NCBI RefSeq assembly: GCF_041051975.1
Contig: NZ_CP163435.1
Span: forward strand, 806,001 to 870,000
Reading direction: 5' to 3'
Origin: Streptomyces sp. R21
GTDB taxonomy: Bacteria; Actinomycetota; Actinomycetes; Streptomycetales; Streptomycetaceae
Length of the DNA: 64,000 nucleotides
This document shows, in pieces, positions 32,540-40,498 of the stretch. Numbering within the stretch: position 1 is the first letter of the stretch; the number at the start of each line of letters is the position of its first letter. The notes under the pieces were generated by a model. It was given only the letters and a program-made list of their open reading frames with translations. It was not told the origin of the DNA and made no database searches. A program made the translations under genes and the position numbers.

Positions 32540-34441
32540 CTACAGGCCCACCCCGGTGGGCAGGTCCGGCAGTTGGACGGGCAGGGGAAGCGGCAGCGCG
32601 GGCTCGGGGCTCGCTTCGTCGTCGATGTTCATCACCCGGCGCTCCTGGTAGGTGTCCGATGGGGCGGCCTCCGGGTCCCCGGAGGTGGCGGGCGCGGCCG
32701 TCCCCTGCTCGTCGGGCACGTCGGTCGTGCCCGGCGCGGGCGGCGGCTCGCTGACGGGCGTCGAGGACGGCTGCGCCGTCCCGGCGATCGACAGCGATTC
32801 GTGGCCGACCGACGAGGAGTCGGTCCCCCACCGCTGCGCGTCGGAGCCGTCGCGGACCTTGACCACGATGTCAGAGCCCGGATCGGTACTGGTCGGCGCG
32901 AGAGCGAGGCCTTCCTTCCGCCGGGGCAGCAACTCGCCCCGCACGGTGAGGTCGTAGCGCACGTCCCGGGCATGGGCGTCCTTTTCGCCGACGCACCGGG
33001 CCAGGACGACGATGCCGTCGTCCTGGTGGGAGTCGAGGCACAGTTCGGGGTCGGCGATGCTGCGCAGCAGGCCGTCGTCGCCGAACGACCACTGCTGGGT
33101 CCACGCCGACGAGCACACCGCCAGCTTGGTGCCGGCGCCCGACTTCGCCTCGCCGCCCCGGATGTCCAGGCACAGATCGGCGGCGAGATTACGCAGCCGG
33201 GTCTGCGCCAGGGCCGTGGGCGTTCCCGCCGAGGTGGGCGGTGACGAGGAGACGGCGGGCGGAATCTCCGAGCCGGTGCTCGGCGCCAGCGTGCGGGTAC
33301 TGCTCGCGCCCGTGGAGGCGGTGGGATCGGCGCCGCCGTCGTCGTCCGACCACAGGCTGGCGGCGAGGACGGTGACGAGCAGACCGGCCGAGACCAGCCC
33401 CGCCCCCGTCAGCAGTGCCTTCGCATGCCGCTCCCCGAGTGGGGTCCCGCGGCCCGGCGAGGGGATCTGGGCGAGCAGACGGTGGCGCCCGCTGCCACTC
33501 GCACGGCCCCCGCCGCCCGAACGGCCACCCCCGCCCGAACGCCCGCCGCCCCCCGACCGCTTGCCGGTGAAGGGCACACTCCCTCGGGGGCGCATTCCCT
33601 GCCGCGCGCGCCCCGGGCGCGATTCGAGATACCGTCGCGCGCCCCAGCCGAGCACCGCGTCGGCGAGCAGAGTGCCCAACCCGCCCTCGAAATGGCTCAG
33701 TTGCTCGGCGGCGGAACGGCAGTAGCGGCAGTTCAGCAGATGCTGTTGGACATCGGGCAGCAGAGCACCGCCGCGACGAATCGGGACATCCAGCAGCCGG
33801 TTGTTGAAGCGGCATTCCTTGGTCGGGGCGAGTTCCCGGTGCGAGCGCACCAAGGCCTCCCGGAATTGCTCCCGGGCACCTTCCAGAGCGACCGACGCCG
33901 CGTCGGGATCCATGCCCGACAGACCGGCCGGTACGGATATGTGCTCGGCCTCGACCTCGGTGTGCCACAGCAGACAGCGGGCAAGTCCCGGCAGGGCGTG
34001 GAATGAACGCTCGGTGAGCTTCCGATTTTCCGCCGTCATGGACTTCGCGGCTCGCATACCGCGGCCTCCGGCGGGTTTCCTCAAGTCCGGCAGAACGCCG
34101 GATATCCGCTCCTGGGCGGACCACTGTCTGACGGTGTCCCGTACGGCCACGAGGAGGTCGGGCCGCACGGCGGCGCCGGTGTCTCCCTGCACGAGGCGGT
34201 CGAGTACGTGATGGAAGGAGGCGGCGGTGACCATCGAGGCGACGTTCGCCGAGGAGGCGAGGCAGATGACCGCGTAGTCGTACGCCGACTGCCAGTGCCG
34301 CGCCATCAACAGCGCGACGGGATGAGCGGTCTCTCCTTCCGGCCGGCCCCGCAGCTGGGCCGCGAGACTTTCGTCGGATTCCCCGGCAGCAGCGCCGGGT
34401 CCCGGCGGATAGGACGGACGAGGGGGGTGGGGGGTGTGCAA
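32540..34441 (-). CDS. One-chain ECF-sigma-like / zinc anti-sigma / transmembrane / ricin-lectin protein
   Basis: 633 residues from TTG 34441 (GGAAGGA 8 bases upstream). N-terminal part resembles ECF sigma factors: a region-2-like stretch (DESLAAQLRGRP then ALLMARHWQSAYDYAVICLA, about 23-65) and a region-4-like stretch (FHALPGLARCLLWHTEVEAE to about 205). The acidic promoter-melting residues are poorly kept. Near 234-241 HLLNCRYC is the HxxxCxxC zinc anti-sigma motif. A Gly/Arg linker, one membrane helix (about 340-365) and an extracytoplasmic ricin B-type lectin domain (about 412-540) follow, then a Pro/Asp-rich tail. Looks like an extended sigma factor of the ECF52/53 kind, tethered to the membrane and perhaps sensing glycans. 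Confidence 0.8.
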   Translation of the reverse strand: MHTPHPPRPSYPPGPGAAAGESDESLAAQLRGRPEGETAHPVALLMARHWQSAYDYAVICLASSANVASMVTAASFHHVLDRLVQGDTGAAVRPDLLVAVRDTVRQWSAQERISGVLPDLRKPAGGRGMRAAKSMTAENRKLTERSFHALPGLARCLLWHTEVEAEHISVPAGLSGMDPDAASVALEGAREQFREALVRSHRELAPTKECRFNNRLLDVPIRRGGALLPDVQQHLLNCRYCRSAAEQLSHFEGGLGTLLADAVLGWGARRYLESRPGRARQGMRPRGSVPFTGKRSGGGGRSGGGGRSGGGGRASGSGRHRLLAQIPSPGRGTPLGERHAKALLTGAGLVSAGLLVTVLAASLWSDDDGGADPTASTGASSTRTLAPSTGSEIPPAVSSSPPTSAGTPTALAQTRLRNLAADLCLDIRGGEAKSGAGTKLAVCSSAWTQQWSFGDDGLLRSIADPELCLDSHQDDGIVVLARCVGEKDAHARDVRYDLTVRGELLPRRKEGLALAPTSTDPGSDIVVKVRDGSDAQRWGTDSSSVGHESLSIAGTAQPSSTPVSEPPPAPGTTDVPDEQGTAAPATSGDPEAAPSDTYQERRVMNIDDEASPEPALPLPLPVQLPDLPTGVGL

Positions 34442-35056
34442 GAGCGGAGTCCTTCCAAGGTGCAAGGTGGCACACAGAAGTTCGCCCGCCGAAAAGGGAC
34501 TTCCGATTGGTGCGTACCTTCTTGGCGGTGCGCCAGGAAAACGGCGGGACACGAAGGCCGCTCGACGGCCATCGGCCAAGAGCCTTTTGAGCTCGTCGGC
34601 GGTCCGGAATAGCGACCAGCGATTCGGGCCGAGCCATTGACCATGCGCAGGTCACCCTTGCACAACACGCTCATGACCAACAAGGCACTTGAGCAACATC
34701 CGCATCATTGAAAGAAAGTCAGATGCCGCGCCAACTCGTGGCGCCTCGCACCGGCTTTCGAAATTCCATGCGCCCCGTGTGAACCGTGCGCACACGCCGA
34801 TGCCTCTCGCACGCTCCCGGCGCACAGTGCCCCGTAGTCCACTGGAACCGGCCCTTCTCGGAGGCCCCGCGCAGGAAGGCGGCTCTCCCGCGCGAAACGG
34901 GCCGTCGACCCCGATCCTCCCGCCCTCGGTCGGCGGCCCCGAGGGCGGGCCCCTCGTCAACCAAGCCCGTGGGAACGGGGGTTGGCGGACGCGCCCTCGG
35001 CGCAGCAGGGCCCACAGGACACCCCGAGTGCGGCGAGGTCGCGCACCCGGCGCGCC
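34442..35056. other. 615-base intergenic region
   Basis: No gene is convincing here. The left part (34640-34760) is relatively AT-rich and probably carries the promoter of the lectin-sigma gene. The right part holds a strong hairpin listed separately. Short open frames have no coding bias. Confidence 0.5.
34919..34949 (-). terminator. Hairpin downstream of the toxin-antitoxin operon
   Basis: Perfect 11-bp stem (34919-34929 with 34939-34949), 9-base loop, about 110 bases beyond the toxin stop in the leftward direction. No T-run. Confidence 0.5.
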
Positions 35057-35434
35057 TCAGATCTGCCAGGACCGCAACCGGTCAGCCGCGCCGTAGACAT
35101 CGGCCTTGCCCGACATCAGGTCGCGGGCGAGGTCGACGAGGGCACCGTACGGCGGATCGATGCCGACACCGCTGACGAACATGTACGCCACCGCCGCCGA
35201 GCAGGCGAACCGGGCGTTGGCCGACGGCAGCGGCTTCAACAGGGCGAGGGTGTGCAGCAGTGCGGCGGCGCGCCAGGCCGGGTCGGAGTCGACGCCGAGC
35301 CTGGGCGGGTCGACGCGGTGGCGGGCCACGGCGGCGACTAGCGCCGAGAAGTCGTTGACCGTGGGCTGGTCCGGCAGGACCTCTTCGTGGCGCTGGAGCA
35401 GCCAGGGCACGTCGATGTGGATGACGGGGGGCAT
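35057..35434 (-). CDS. Doc/Fic-like toxin with degenerate active-site motif
   Basis: 125 residues, the size of Doc toxins. The helical core ends in LLKPLPSANARFACSAAVAY, which aligns with the Fic motif HPFxxGNxR. The catalytic His is Lys67 and Phe is Leu69, whereas Asn73 and Arg75 are kept. Active Doc phosphorylates EF-Tu and Fic proteins AMPylate targets. With no histidine the chemistry here is doubtful. It starts 3 bases after the antitoxin stop. Actinobacterial Doc-like proteins may share this divergence. Confidence 0.78.
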   Translation of the reverse strand: MPPVIHIDVPWLLQRHEEVLPDQPTVNDFSALVAAVARHRVDPPRLGVDSDPAWRAAALLHTLALLKPLPSANARFACSAAVAYMFVSGVGIDPPYGALVDLARDLMSGKADVYGAADRLRSWQI

Positions 35435-35437
35435 GGG

Positions 35438-35683
35438 TCAGGCAGCCCGCCCCTCGCCCGCACCCGGTGGTTCGTCCTCCGGGAAGGCGGCCGCGAACTC
35501 GTCCGCGTGCGCGGCGAAGAACTGCCGGAAGACCTCGGCACCTTCCTGCAGCGCCCGGTGCCGCACGATGTCGGCGGCAGCCGCCTCGCGCACCAGGGCC
35601 TTCATCGACGTCCCGCGCTCCTTGGCGATCTGCCGCAGGTCCTCTAGCTCGCGCTCACTGAACTCCACATTGAGAGCTGGCAT
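35438..35683 (-). CDS. Ribbon-helix-helix antitoxin partner of the Doc-like toxin
   Basis: 81 residues. MPALNVEFSERELEDLRQIAKERGTSMKALVREA is a ribbon-helix-helix DNA-binding segment. The C-terminal acidic half (EGAEVFRQFFAAHADEFAAAFPEDEPP) resembles a toxin-neutralising tail. Antitoxin first, toxin 3 bases later, is the usual toxin-antitoxin layout. It probably represses its own promoter through the inverted repeats just upstream. Confidence 0.85.
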   Translation of the reverse strand: MPALNVEFSERELEDLRQIAKERGTSMKALVREAAAADIVRHRALQEGAEVFRQFFAAHADEFAAAFPEDEPPGAGEGRAA

Positions 35684-35693
35684 GCCCTCACGG

Positions 35694-35718
35694 TACCGCG
35701 CGGGTACTTACTCGTAAA
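35694..35718. promoter_or_regulatory. Inverted repeats upstream of the antitoxin gene
   Basis: GTACC-GCGCG-GGTAC (35694-35708) is followed directly by TTAC-TC-GTAA (35709-35718), 11-35 bases before the antitoxin start. Two adjacent short palindromes are what an autoregulating ribbon-helix-helix antitoxin would bind. Confidence 0.5.
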
Positions 35719-35755
35719 TACTCCCAGCTCAATGGCGATGCCGACCGGTACCGCC

Positions 35756-36787
35756 CTAGAGCTTGCCGGTCACCAGCACCGCCTTCCCGCTGATCTCCCG
35801 CCGTTCGAGCTCGGCGTGCACACCGGCGGCTGTCATGAGCGGACGCACGGCGCCGATGCGCGGCGCGATCTCACCGCTCCGGGCCATACCGAGCAGGCGC
35901 TCCATGCTCCTGCGGTACCACGCGCGATCACCCTTGATCTCGGACGGCACCATGCTCACAGCGGTGCGCCTGCCCGGCCGCAGGTTCATCAGTTTCACCC
36001 GGGCCGCGCCCCGCACGGTGTCGGCGACCATGTGTCCCGGGCGGCCCGCGAACGCGTAGCTGACCAGCACTCCCCCGGGCGCCAGAACGCGGTACGCCTT
36101 GCGCAGGCCCGGCCCCCCGAGGTGGTCGAACACCGCCTGGACGCCGCCCGGTTCACGCTCACGCAGGACGGCTTCGAAGTCCTGGCTGCGGTAGTCGATG
36201 AAGGTCACACCCTGCCGTGCGAGCAGTTCCTCGGCACCGGGCGCCGAGGCCGTGCCGTACATCCGCAGTCCGCGCAGCGCGCCGAGGCGGCTGAGCGCCT
36301 GGCCGACTCCGCCGCTCGCACCCTGGATGAGGACGGCATCCTCGGCCCCGACGCGGCCGTGGGTGTCCAGGACGCTCAGTGCGGTGAGGTGGTCGAGCGG
36401 GACCGCGGCGGCCGTCAGTGGGTCCAGGCCGTCGGGCAGGGGAACGAGTTGCCACAGCGGCAGTGAAACGTACTCGGCGTACGCACCCATCTTCGTCAGG
36501 GCGACCGCGACGCGGGCACCCTCCTGAAGCCAGGCCGGCCTGGGGCCGTCGGGCGTGAAGTCGACGATCTCGCCGACGAGTTCGTAGCCCGGAGTGAAGG
36601 GTGCCTTGCGCTGCAACAGGTAGTCGCCCGACCGCGCCATCAGGTCGGTGAAGCCCACTCCGGCGGCCAGCACCTTGACGCGGGCGTACCCCCGAGGCGG
36701 CTCCGGCAGCGTGGCGTCCACGGGCCGCATGACGTCGGGGCCCCCGAATCGTTCCACGACGATCTTTCGGTACCTGATCTCACTCAT
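35756..36787 (-). CDS. Zinc-less MDR-family NAD(P)H oxidoreductase (quinone reductase-like)
   Basis: 343 residues from ATG 36787. An in-frame start at 36799 is possible. GroES-like N-terminus (GYARVKVLAAGVGFTDLMARSG, PFTPGYELVGEIVD) and Rossmann domain with VLIQGASGGVGQALSRLGAL. No structural-zinc cysteine cluster, so it belongs with quinone oxidoreductase/enoyl reductase types. Probably reduces an electrophilic compound. Divergent from a MarR-type regulator with shared operators, so it is the likely regulated target. Confidence 0.88.
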   Translation of the reverse strand: MSEIRYRKIVVERFGGPDVMRPVDATLPEPPRGYARVKVLAAGVGFTDLMARSGDYLLQRKAPFTPGYELVGEIVDFTPDGPRPAWLQEGARVAVALTKMGAYAEYVSLPLWQLVPLPDGLDPLTAAAVPLDHLTALSVLDTHGRVGAEDAVLIQGASGGVGQALSRLGALRGLRMYGTASAPGAEELLARQGVTFIDYRSQDFEAVLREREPGGVQAVFDHLGGPGLRKAYRVLAPGGVLVSYAFAGRPGHMVADTVRGAARVKLMNLRPGRRTAVSMVPSEIKGDRAWYRRSMERLLGMARSGEIAPRIGAVRPLMTAAGVHAELERREISGKAVLVTGKL

Positions 36788-36805
36788 GAACCTCACCATT
36801 TTCTG

Positions 36806-36886
36806 TGTCGTGTCATTAAGTTATACGACACATAGTTGAGTGACCAGGTCAGGTTCCAGTTCGGCAATCAATGAGTGTCGTGTAAC
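36806..36886. promoter_or_regulatory. Operators in the MDR oxidoreductase/MarR divergent region
   Basis: A 25-bp imperfect palindrome at 36806-36830 has outer arms TGTCGT and ACGACA. A third half-site TGTCGTGTAAC occurs at 36876-36886 near the regulator start, matching in inverted orientation the GTTATACGACA arm with one mismatch. Sites beside both starts fit autorepression and repression of the oxidoreductase. Confidence 0.6.
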
Positions 36887-36925
36887 ATACTTCCTCCGTC
36901 CGCCGACCCCCGGGAGAGCAGCACG

Positions 36926-37405
36926 ATGGAGCCGGCCGAAGAAGTTCGCTTCCTCATCCTCGCCGCACAGCGCGAGGGAAACCGCCAACTCGCCCAGGGG
37001 CTGCGCCCGTTGAGAGTGACTCCCGCCCAGGCCGAGGTGCTGCGACTGCTCGCCGAGCGACAGCCGCTCAGCATGTCCGGGCTCGGCGCCCTGCTCGTGT
37101 GCGAGAGCGGCGGCAATCCCAGCCGCCTCGTGGACCGTCTGGTGACCGCGGGATTCGTGCGGCGCGAGGAGGGGAGTCACGACCGGCGCCATGTGGAGCT
37201 GACACTCACCCCCGCCGGACACGAGACGGCCCGCGCGGTGGCCGCGATCGAGGCGGAGCTGCACGCCGGGATTCACGCAGCGGCAGCCGGTCACGACGTC
37301 GAGGCGGTGCTCGCCCTCCTGCGCACCCTGGTGTCCGGATCGAGTGCCGGCGACGCCGTAGCCCTGCGTGCGGGCCGGTCCGCCGACCCGCACGGAGCGC
37401 GCTGA
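36926..37405 (+). CDS. MarR-family winged-helix regulator
   Basis: 159 residues. Winged helix at about 25-100: LRVTPAQAEVLRLLAERQPLSMSGLGALL, then NPSRLVDRLVTAGFVRREEGSHDRRHVELTLTPAG, where the DRR wing is characteristic. GGGAGAG lies 7 bases before ATG 36926. An upstream ATG at 36875 falls inside the operator region and has no ribosome site. Probably senses a phenolic or electrophilic compound detoxified by the divergent oxidoreductase. Confidence 0.9.
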   Translation: MEPAEEVRFLILAAQREGNRQLAQGLRPLRVTPAQAEVLRLLAERQPLSMSGLGALLVCESGGNPSRLVDRLVTAGFVRREEGSHDRRHVELTLTPAGHETARAVAAIEAELHAGIHAAAAGHDVEAVLALLRTLVSGSSAGDAVALRAGRSADPHGAR

Positions 37406-37543
37406 CACCTCGGGGCGCGATGTCCGAATCCCGCCAGCAGCCCCTTCCGTACGGCACCAGACTCGTACCCATCGGCCCCGCACACCATCACTTCGTACGT
37501 GTCGCCGGGCCGAAGGACGACGAAGGAAAGGGTGAACGCGACG

Positions 37544-38056
37544 ATGACGACGTACACGACCATCGACAGCCCGCTGGGCGAGCTGCTGCTCGTCGGCGAG
37601 GACTCGACACCGGAGGGGGTGGCACTCGCCTCGCTCTCGATGCCGGGGCAGCGCAATACCCCGGCCGTCCGGCAGACCTGGCGGCGCGACGACTCCGCGT
37701 TCGCCGAGGCCGCCCGGCAGATCTCCGCATACTTCGCCGGGCAACTCACTCGATTCGAGCTGGAGTTGGCCGACTCCGGGACGGAGTTCCAGCGGCATGT
37801 GTGGCGGGCGCTGGAGGAGATCCCGTATGGCACTACGACCACGTACGGCGAACTCGCCGAGCGGCTGGACGTCCCGCGGGCTGAGGTACGGGCGCTGGGC
37901 GCGGCGATCGGGGCCAACCCCCTGCTGCTGGTGCGGCCCTGCCACCGGGTGATCGGGGCGGACGGCTCGATGCGCGGTTACGCCGGCGGTGTCGAGCGCA
38001 AGGTACGGCTGCTCACGCACGAGGGGGCGCTGCAGCCGATGCTCACCGGCGTCTGA
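37544..38056 (+). CDS. ogt: Methylated-DNA-protein cysteine methyltransferase
   Basis: 170 residues. DNA-binding domain with FQRHVWRALEEIPYGTTTTYGELAERL and the active-site LLLVRPCHRVIG (acceptor Cys near 137), then GYAGGVERKVRLLTHEG. Removes alkyl groups from O6-guanine and transfers them irreversibly to itself. AAGGAAAGG is 12 bases upstream of ATG 37544. An in-frame GTG at 37532 is less likely. It lies 35 bases ahead of a predicted nucleic-acid oxygenase gene. Confidence 0.93.
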   Translation: MTTYTTIDSPLGELLLVGEDSTPEGVALASLSMPGQRNTPAVRQTWRRDDSAFAEAARQISAYFAGQLTRFELELADSGTEFQRHVWRALEEIPYGTTTTYGELAERLDVPRAEVRALGAAIGANPLLLVRPCHRVIGADGSMRGYAGGVERKVRLLTHEGALQPMLTGV

Positions 38057-38091
38057 TCACCATCGCTGACACTGCACTGGAGAAACGCGTC

Positions 38092-38814
38092 ATGACTGCC
38101 ATCCGCGCACAGGCCCGCCGCCGTGTCGACGCCGCCGACTGGGCGGCGTTGGCCGAGGAGTTGGACGCCTACGGCTGCGCGCTCACTCCCCCGCTGCTGA
38201 CGCCGGCGGAATGCCGGGACCTCGCCGGACTGTACGAGCGGCCCGAGCTGTTCCGGACCACCGTCGACATGGCCCGGCACCGTTTCGGGTCGGGCGAGTA
38301 CCGCTACTTCACGCACGAACTGCCGCCGGAGGTCGCCGCCCTGCGGGCCGCGCTGTACCCGCGACTGCTGCCGATCGCCCGTGACTGGGCAGGTCGGCTG
38401 GGCCGCCCGGCGCCGTGGCCGGACTCGCTGCAGGAGTGGCTGTCGCTGTGCCACGAGGCGGGCCAGGACCGCTCGGCCCAGATCCTGCTGCGCTACGGGG
38501 AGGGCGACTGGAACGCCCTGCACCGCGACGTCTTCGGCGACATGGTCTTCCCGCTCCAGGTCGTCATCGGCCTGGACGCCCAGGGCGCCGACTACACGGG
38601 CGGCGAGTTCCTGCTCGTGGAACAGCGCGCCCGCGCCCAGTCCCGGGGCACCACGACCGTCCTCGCGCAGGGCCACGGCCTGGTCTTCACCACCCGGGAC
38701 CGCCCGGTGCGCTCGCGGCGCGGCTGGTCGGCCGGCGCGATGCGGCACGGCGTGAGCACGGTGCGCTCGGGCCGCCGGCACGCGCTGGGCCTGGTCTTCC
38801 ACGACGCGGCGTGA
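38092..38814 (+). CDS. 2-oxoglutarate/Fe(II) oxygenase, DNA-damage-associated family
   Basis: 240 residues. Iron ligands appear as HRD in NALHRDVFGDMVFPLQVVIGL and a distal His in GAMRHGVSTV, with RHALGLVFHD giving the 2-oxoglutarate-binding Arg. It resembles the Pfam family annotated as nucleic-acid oxygenases (PF09859). Placement directly after ogt supports a role in reversing alkylation damage alongside direct methyl transfer. AGAAACG precedes the ATG as a weak ribosome site. Confidence 0.85.
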   Translation: MTAIRAQARRRVDAADWAALAEELDAYGCALTPPLLTPAECRDLAGLYERPELFRTTVDMARHRFGSGEYRYFTHELPPEVAALRAALYPRLLPIARDWAGRLGRPAPWPDSLQEWLSLCHEAGQDRSAQILLRYGEGDWNALHRDVFGDMVFPLQVVIGLDAQGADYTGGEFLLVEQRARAQSRGTTTVLAQGHGLVFTTRDRPVRSRRGWSAGAMRHGVSTVRSGRRHALGLVFHDAA

Positions 38815-38964
38815 CGCCGGTCCGCACCCTACGGATCGTCTCGCACCCGGTGACGAGTGGCCCTGCCCCCGGTACGGCGGACAATGGTGCGTAGGGGCCT
38901 CACATCGCCCCATGGGTGTGTGGAGGCCTCACATCGCCGAACCGATCGAAAGGCGGCGATCATC

Positions 38965-39360
38965 ATGGCTGAACACCCGCACGCAGCACTCGTCCGCAAG
39001 GGCTACGAGGCTTTCTCACGTGGTGACATGGACACGCTGCGCCAGTTGACGGCGTCGGACGCCACCCACCACGTGCCCGGCAGCCACCCGATGTCCGGCG
39101 ACTTCAAGGGCGTGGACACGATTCTCGACATGTACCGCCGCCAGTTCGAGGAGACCAACGGAACCCTCAAGGTCCAACTGCGATACGTGCTCGTCGACGG
39201 CCGCGGACACGCGGTCTCCCTGCACCACTACACCGCCGAGCGCAACGGCAAGCGAATCGACGAGACCGGAGGCATCGTCTTCCGGATCGTCGGAGACAAG
39301 GCCACCGACCTCGACGAATGCGTCGAGGACATCGACAAGAGCAACGAGTTCTGGTCCTGA
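38965..39360 (+). CDS. SnoaL/NTF2-like protein
   Basis: 131 residues of the cone-shaped NTF2 fold: ALVRKGYEAFSRGDMDTLRQLTASDATHHVPGSHPMSGDFKGVDTILDMYRRQFEET. Such proteins are small isomerases/hydrolases or ligand binders. No specific function is assignable. ATG 38965 preceded by AAAGGCGG. The frame runs upstream without ribosome signals. Convergent with the following SRPBCC gene. Confidence 0.85.
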   Translation: MAEHPHAALVRKGYEAFSRGDMDTLRQLTASDATHHVPGSHPMSGDFKGVDTILDMYRRQFEETNGTLKVQLRYVLVDGRGHAVSLHHYTAERNGKRIDETGGIVFRIVGDKATDLDECVEDIDKSNEFWS

Positions 39361-39409
39361 TTCCCCCTCCTCTCCCCGCCGAGCAGGTGCCGGGCCCGAA
39401 GGTGCCGGC

Positions 39410-39826
39410 TCAGCCGAGGAGGGGGGCCGGCTGGCCGGTCTCCGCGTAGGCCTTGAGGGCGGTGAACTTGGTTGCCCAGCCGTAGGTGAAGTTGCGGTAG
39501 GCGTCGTCCTGGACCGGGAAGCCGGCGTGCGTGAAGCGGAGCAGGACGCCGCCCTCGGGGACGTCGAGGATCTCGTACGTCTGCGTGGTGCCGCTCCACG
39601 GTCCGTTCGCGCCCTCCAGCACCAGGCGCCGCTCGGCGGACTCGGTGACGCGCAGCCGCCAGGGCTCCGCTACGCCCGGGAAGGTCAGCGCGTGCTCCGC
39701 GCCGACCCCCTCCCCCACCGCCGCGTCCGCGGTGAACCAGCTGCGCACGCCGGCCCCGGTGGCGATGGCCTCGCGCACGGTGTCCGCCTCGGCCTCAATG
39801 GTGAGCTGCATGGCGATGTCAGCCAT
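39410..39826 (-). CDS. SRPBCC/AHSA1-like protein
   Basis: 138 residues. IAMQLTIEAEADTVREAIATGAGVRSWFTADAAVGEGVGAEHALTF and late FTHAGFPVQDDAYRNFTYGWATKFTALKAY fit the START-like AHSA1 group. Function unknown. It is the second such protein in the window but not paired with an ArsR gene. It lies 54 bases downstream of the hemerythrin gene and may share its transcript. Confidence 0.82.
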   Translation of the reverse strand: MADIAMQLTIEAEADTVREAIATGAGVRSWFTADAAVGEGVGAEHALTFPGVAEPWRLRVTESAERRLVLEGANGPWSGTTQTYEILDVPEGGVLLRFTHAGFPVQDDAYRNFTYGWATKFTALKAYAETGQPAPLLG

Positions 39827-39880
39827 CGGATGCCCTCTCGGAGTCTGGGGTCTGCAATCTGGAGCCTGGGACCTGGGCCT

Positions 39881-40498
39881 TTATGCCGCGCTCTGCCGCC
39901 ACAGCCCGCGCCGGCGGTAACCCGCCTGCCAGAAGAGCCGGTTGAGGATGCGGGCCGGCGGCGGCACCACCTTGAGGAACCGGGCGCGGTAGGCGGGCGA
40001 GATGCCGTCGAGGATCCAGGGCACGAACACCGCGGCCCCGCGCAGTCCCTGCTGTTCGACGATACGACCGGTGAAGGCGCGCCAGTCCGCTTCCGTCAGC
40101 ACCTCCTGCATCAGGGGCAGGGTGTTCTCCTCCTCGTGCCCGAGGTGCTCGTCGAGGGCGGACGCGAGCGCCTCGACCAGTTCGGGCAGCTTCGCGGACC
40201 GGTCGGCGAGTGCCGTGTCGACCGCGGTGAGCAGCGGGTCCAGGCCGGCGTGCTCGGCCTCCATCGCGGCGAGGAGGGCGACGTCCTCGGGCCGGTCCAT
40301 GACCTTGCGCTGCACACGCGGCCACAGGTCGCTGTCCTCGGCACTGTGGTGGATGTGCAGCTGGTGCCGGAAGTTGGCCCAGCCCGCGAGGACCGCGGGG
40401 GCGTCGGCGGTGCCGTCCGCCGCCGCCTTTCCGAGGCGCTCCAGGTCGCGCCGGAAGGCATCGTGGGCGGCGTACATCGCGATGAAGTCGATGGTCAT
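39881..40498 (-). CDS. Hemerythrin/HHE-domain protein
   Basis: 205 residues with a four-helix HHE pattern: MYAAHDAFRRDLERLG, FRHQLHIHHSAEDSDLWP, AMEAEHAGLDPLL and LDEHLGHEEENTLPLM supply the His/Glu/Asp ligands for a di-iron site. Binds O2 or senses oxidants or NO. ATG 40498 overlaps the stop of the upstream DHA2 exporter gene by 4 bases, so the two are translationally coupled. The last third (about 150-205) lies outside the HHE domain. Confidence 0.88.
   Translation of the reverse strand: MTIDFIAMYAAHDAFRRDLERLGKAAADGTADAPAVLAGWANFRHQLHIHHSAEDSDLWPRVQRKVMDRPEDVALLAAMEAEHAGLDPLLTAVDTALADRSAKLPELVEALASALDEHLGHEEENTLPLMQEVLTEADWRAFTGRIVEQQGLRGAAVFVPWILDGISPAYRARFLKVVPPPARILNRLFWQAGYRRRGLWRQSAA

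Noticed and set aside
34306-34960. Short open frames in the 615-base gap before the toxin-antitoxin operon
   Set aside because: No ribosome sites, no G/C bias at third positions and no recognisable protein sequence.
36875-36925. Upstream ATG for the MarR gene at 36875
   Set aside because: It falls within the operator half-site and lacks a ribosome site; ATG 36926 has GGGAGAG correctly spaced.
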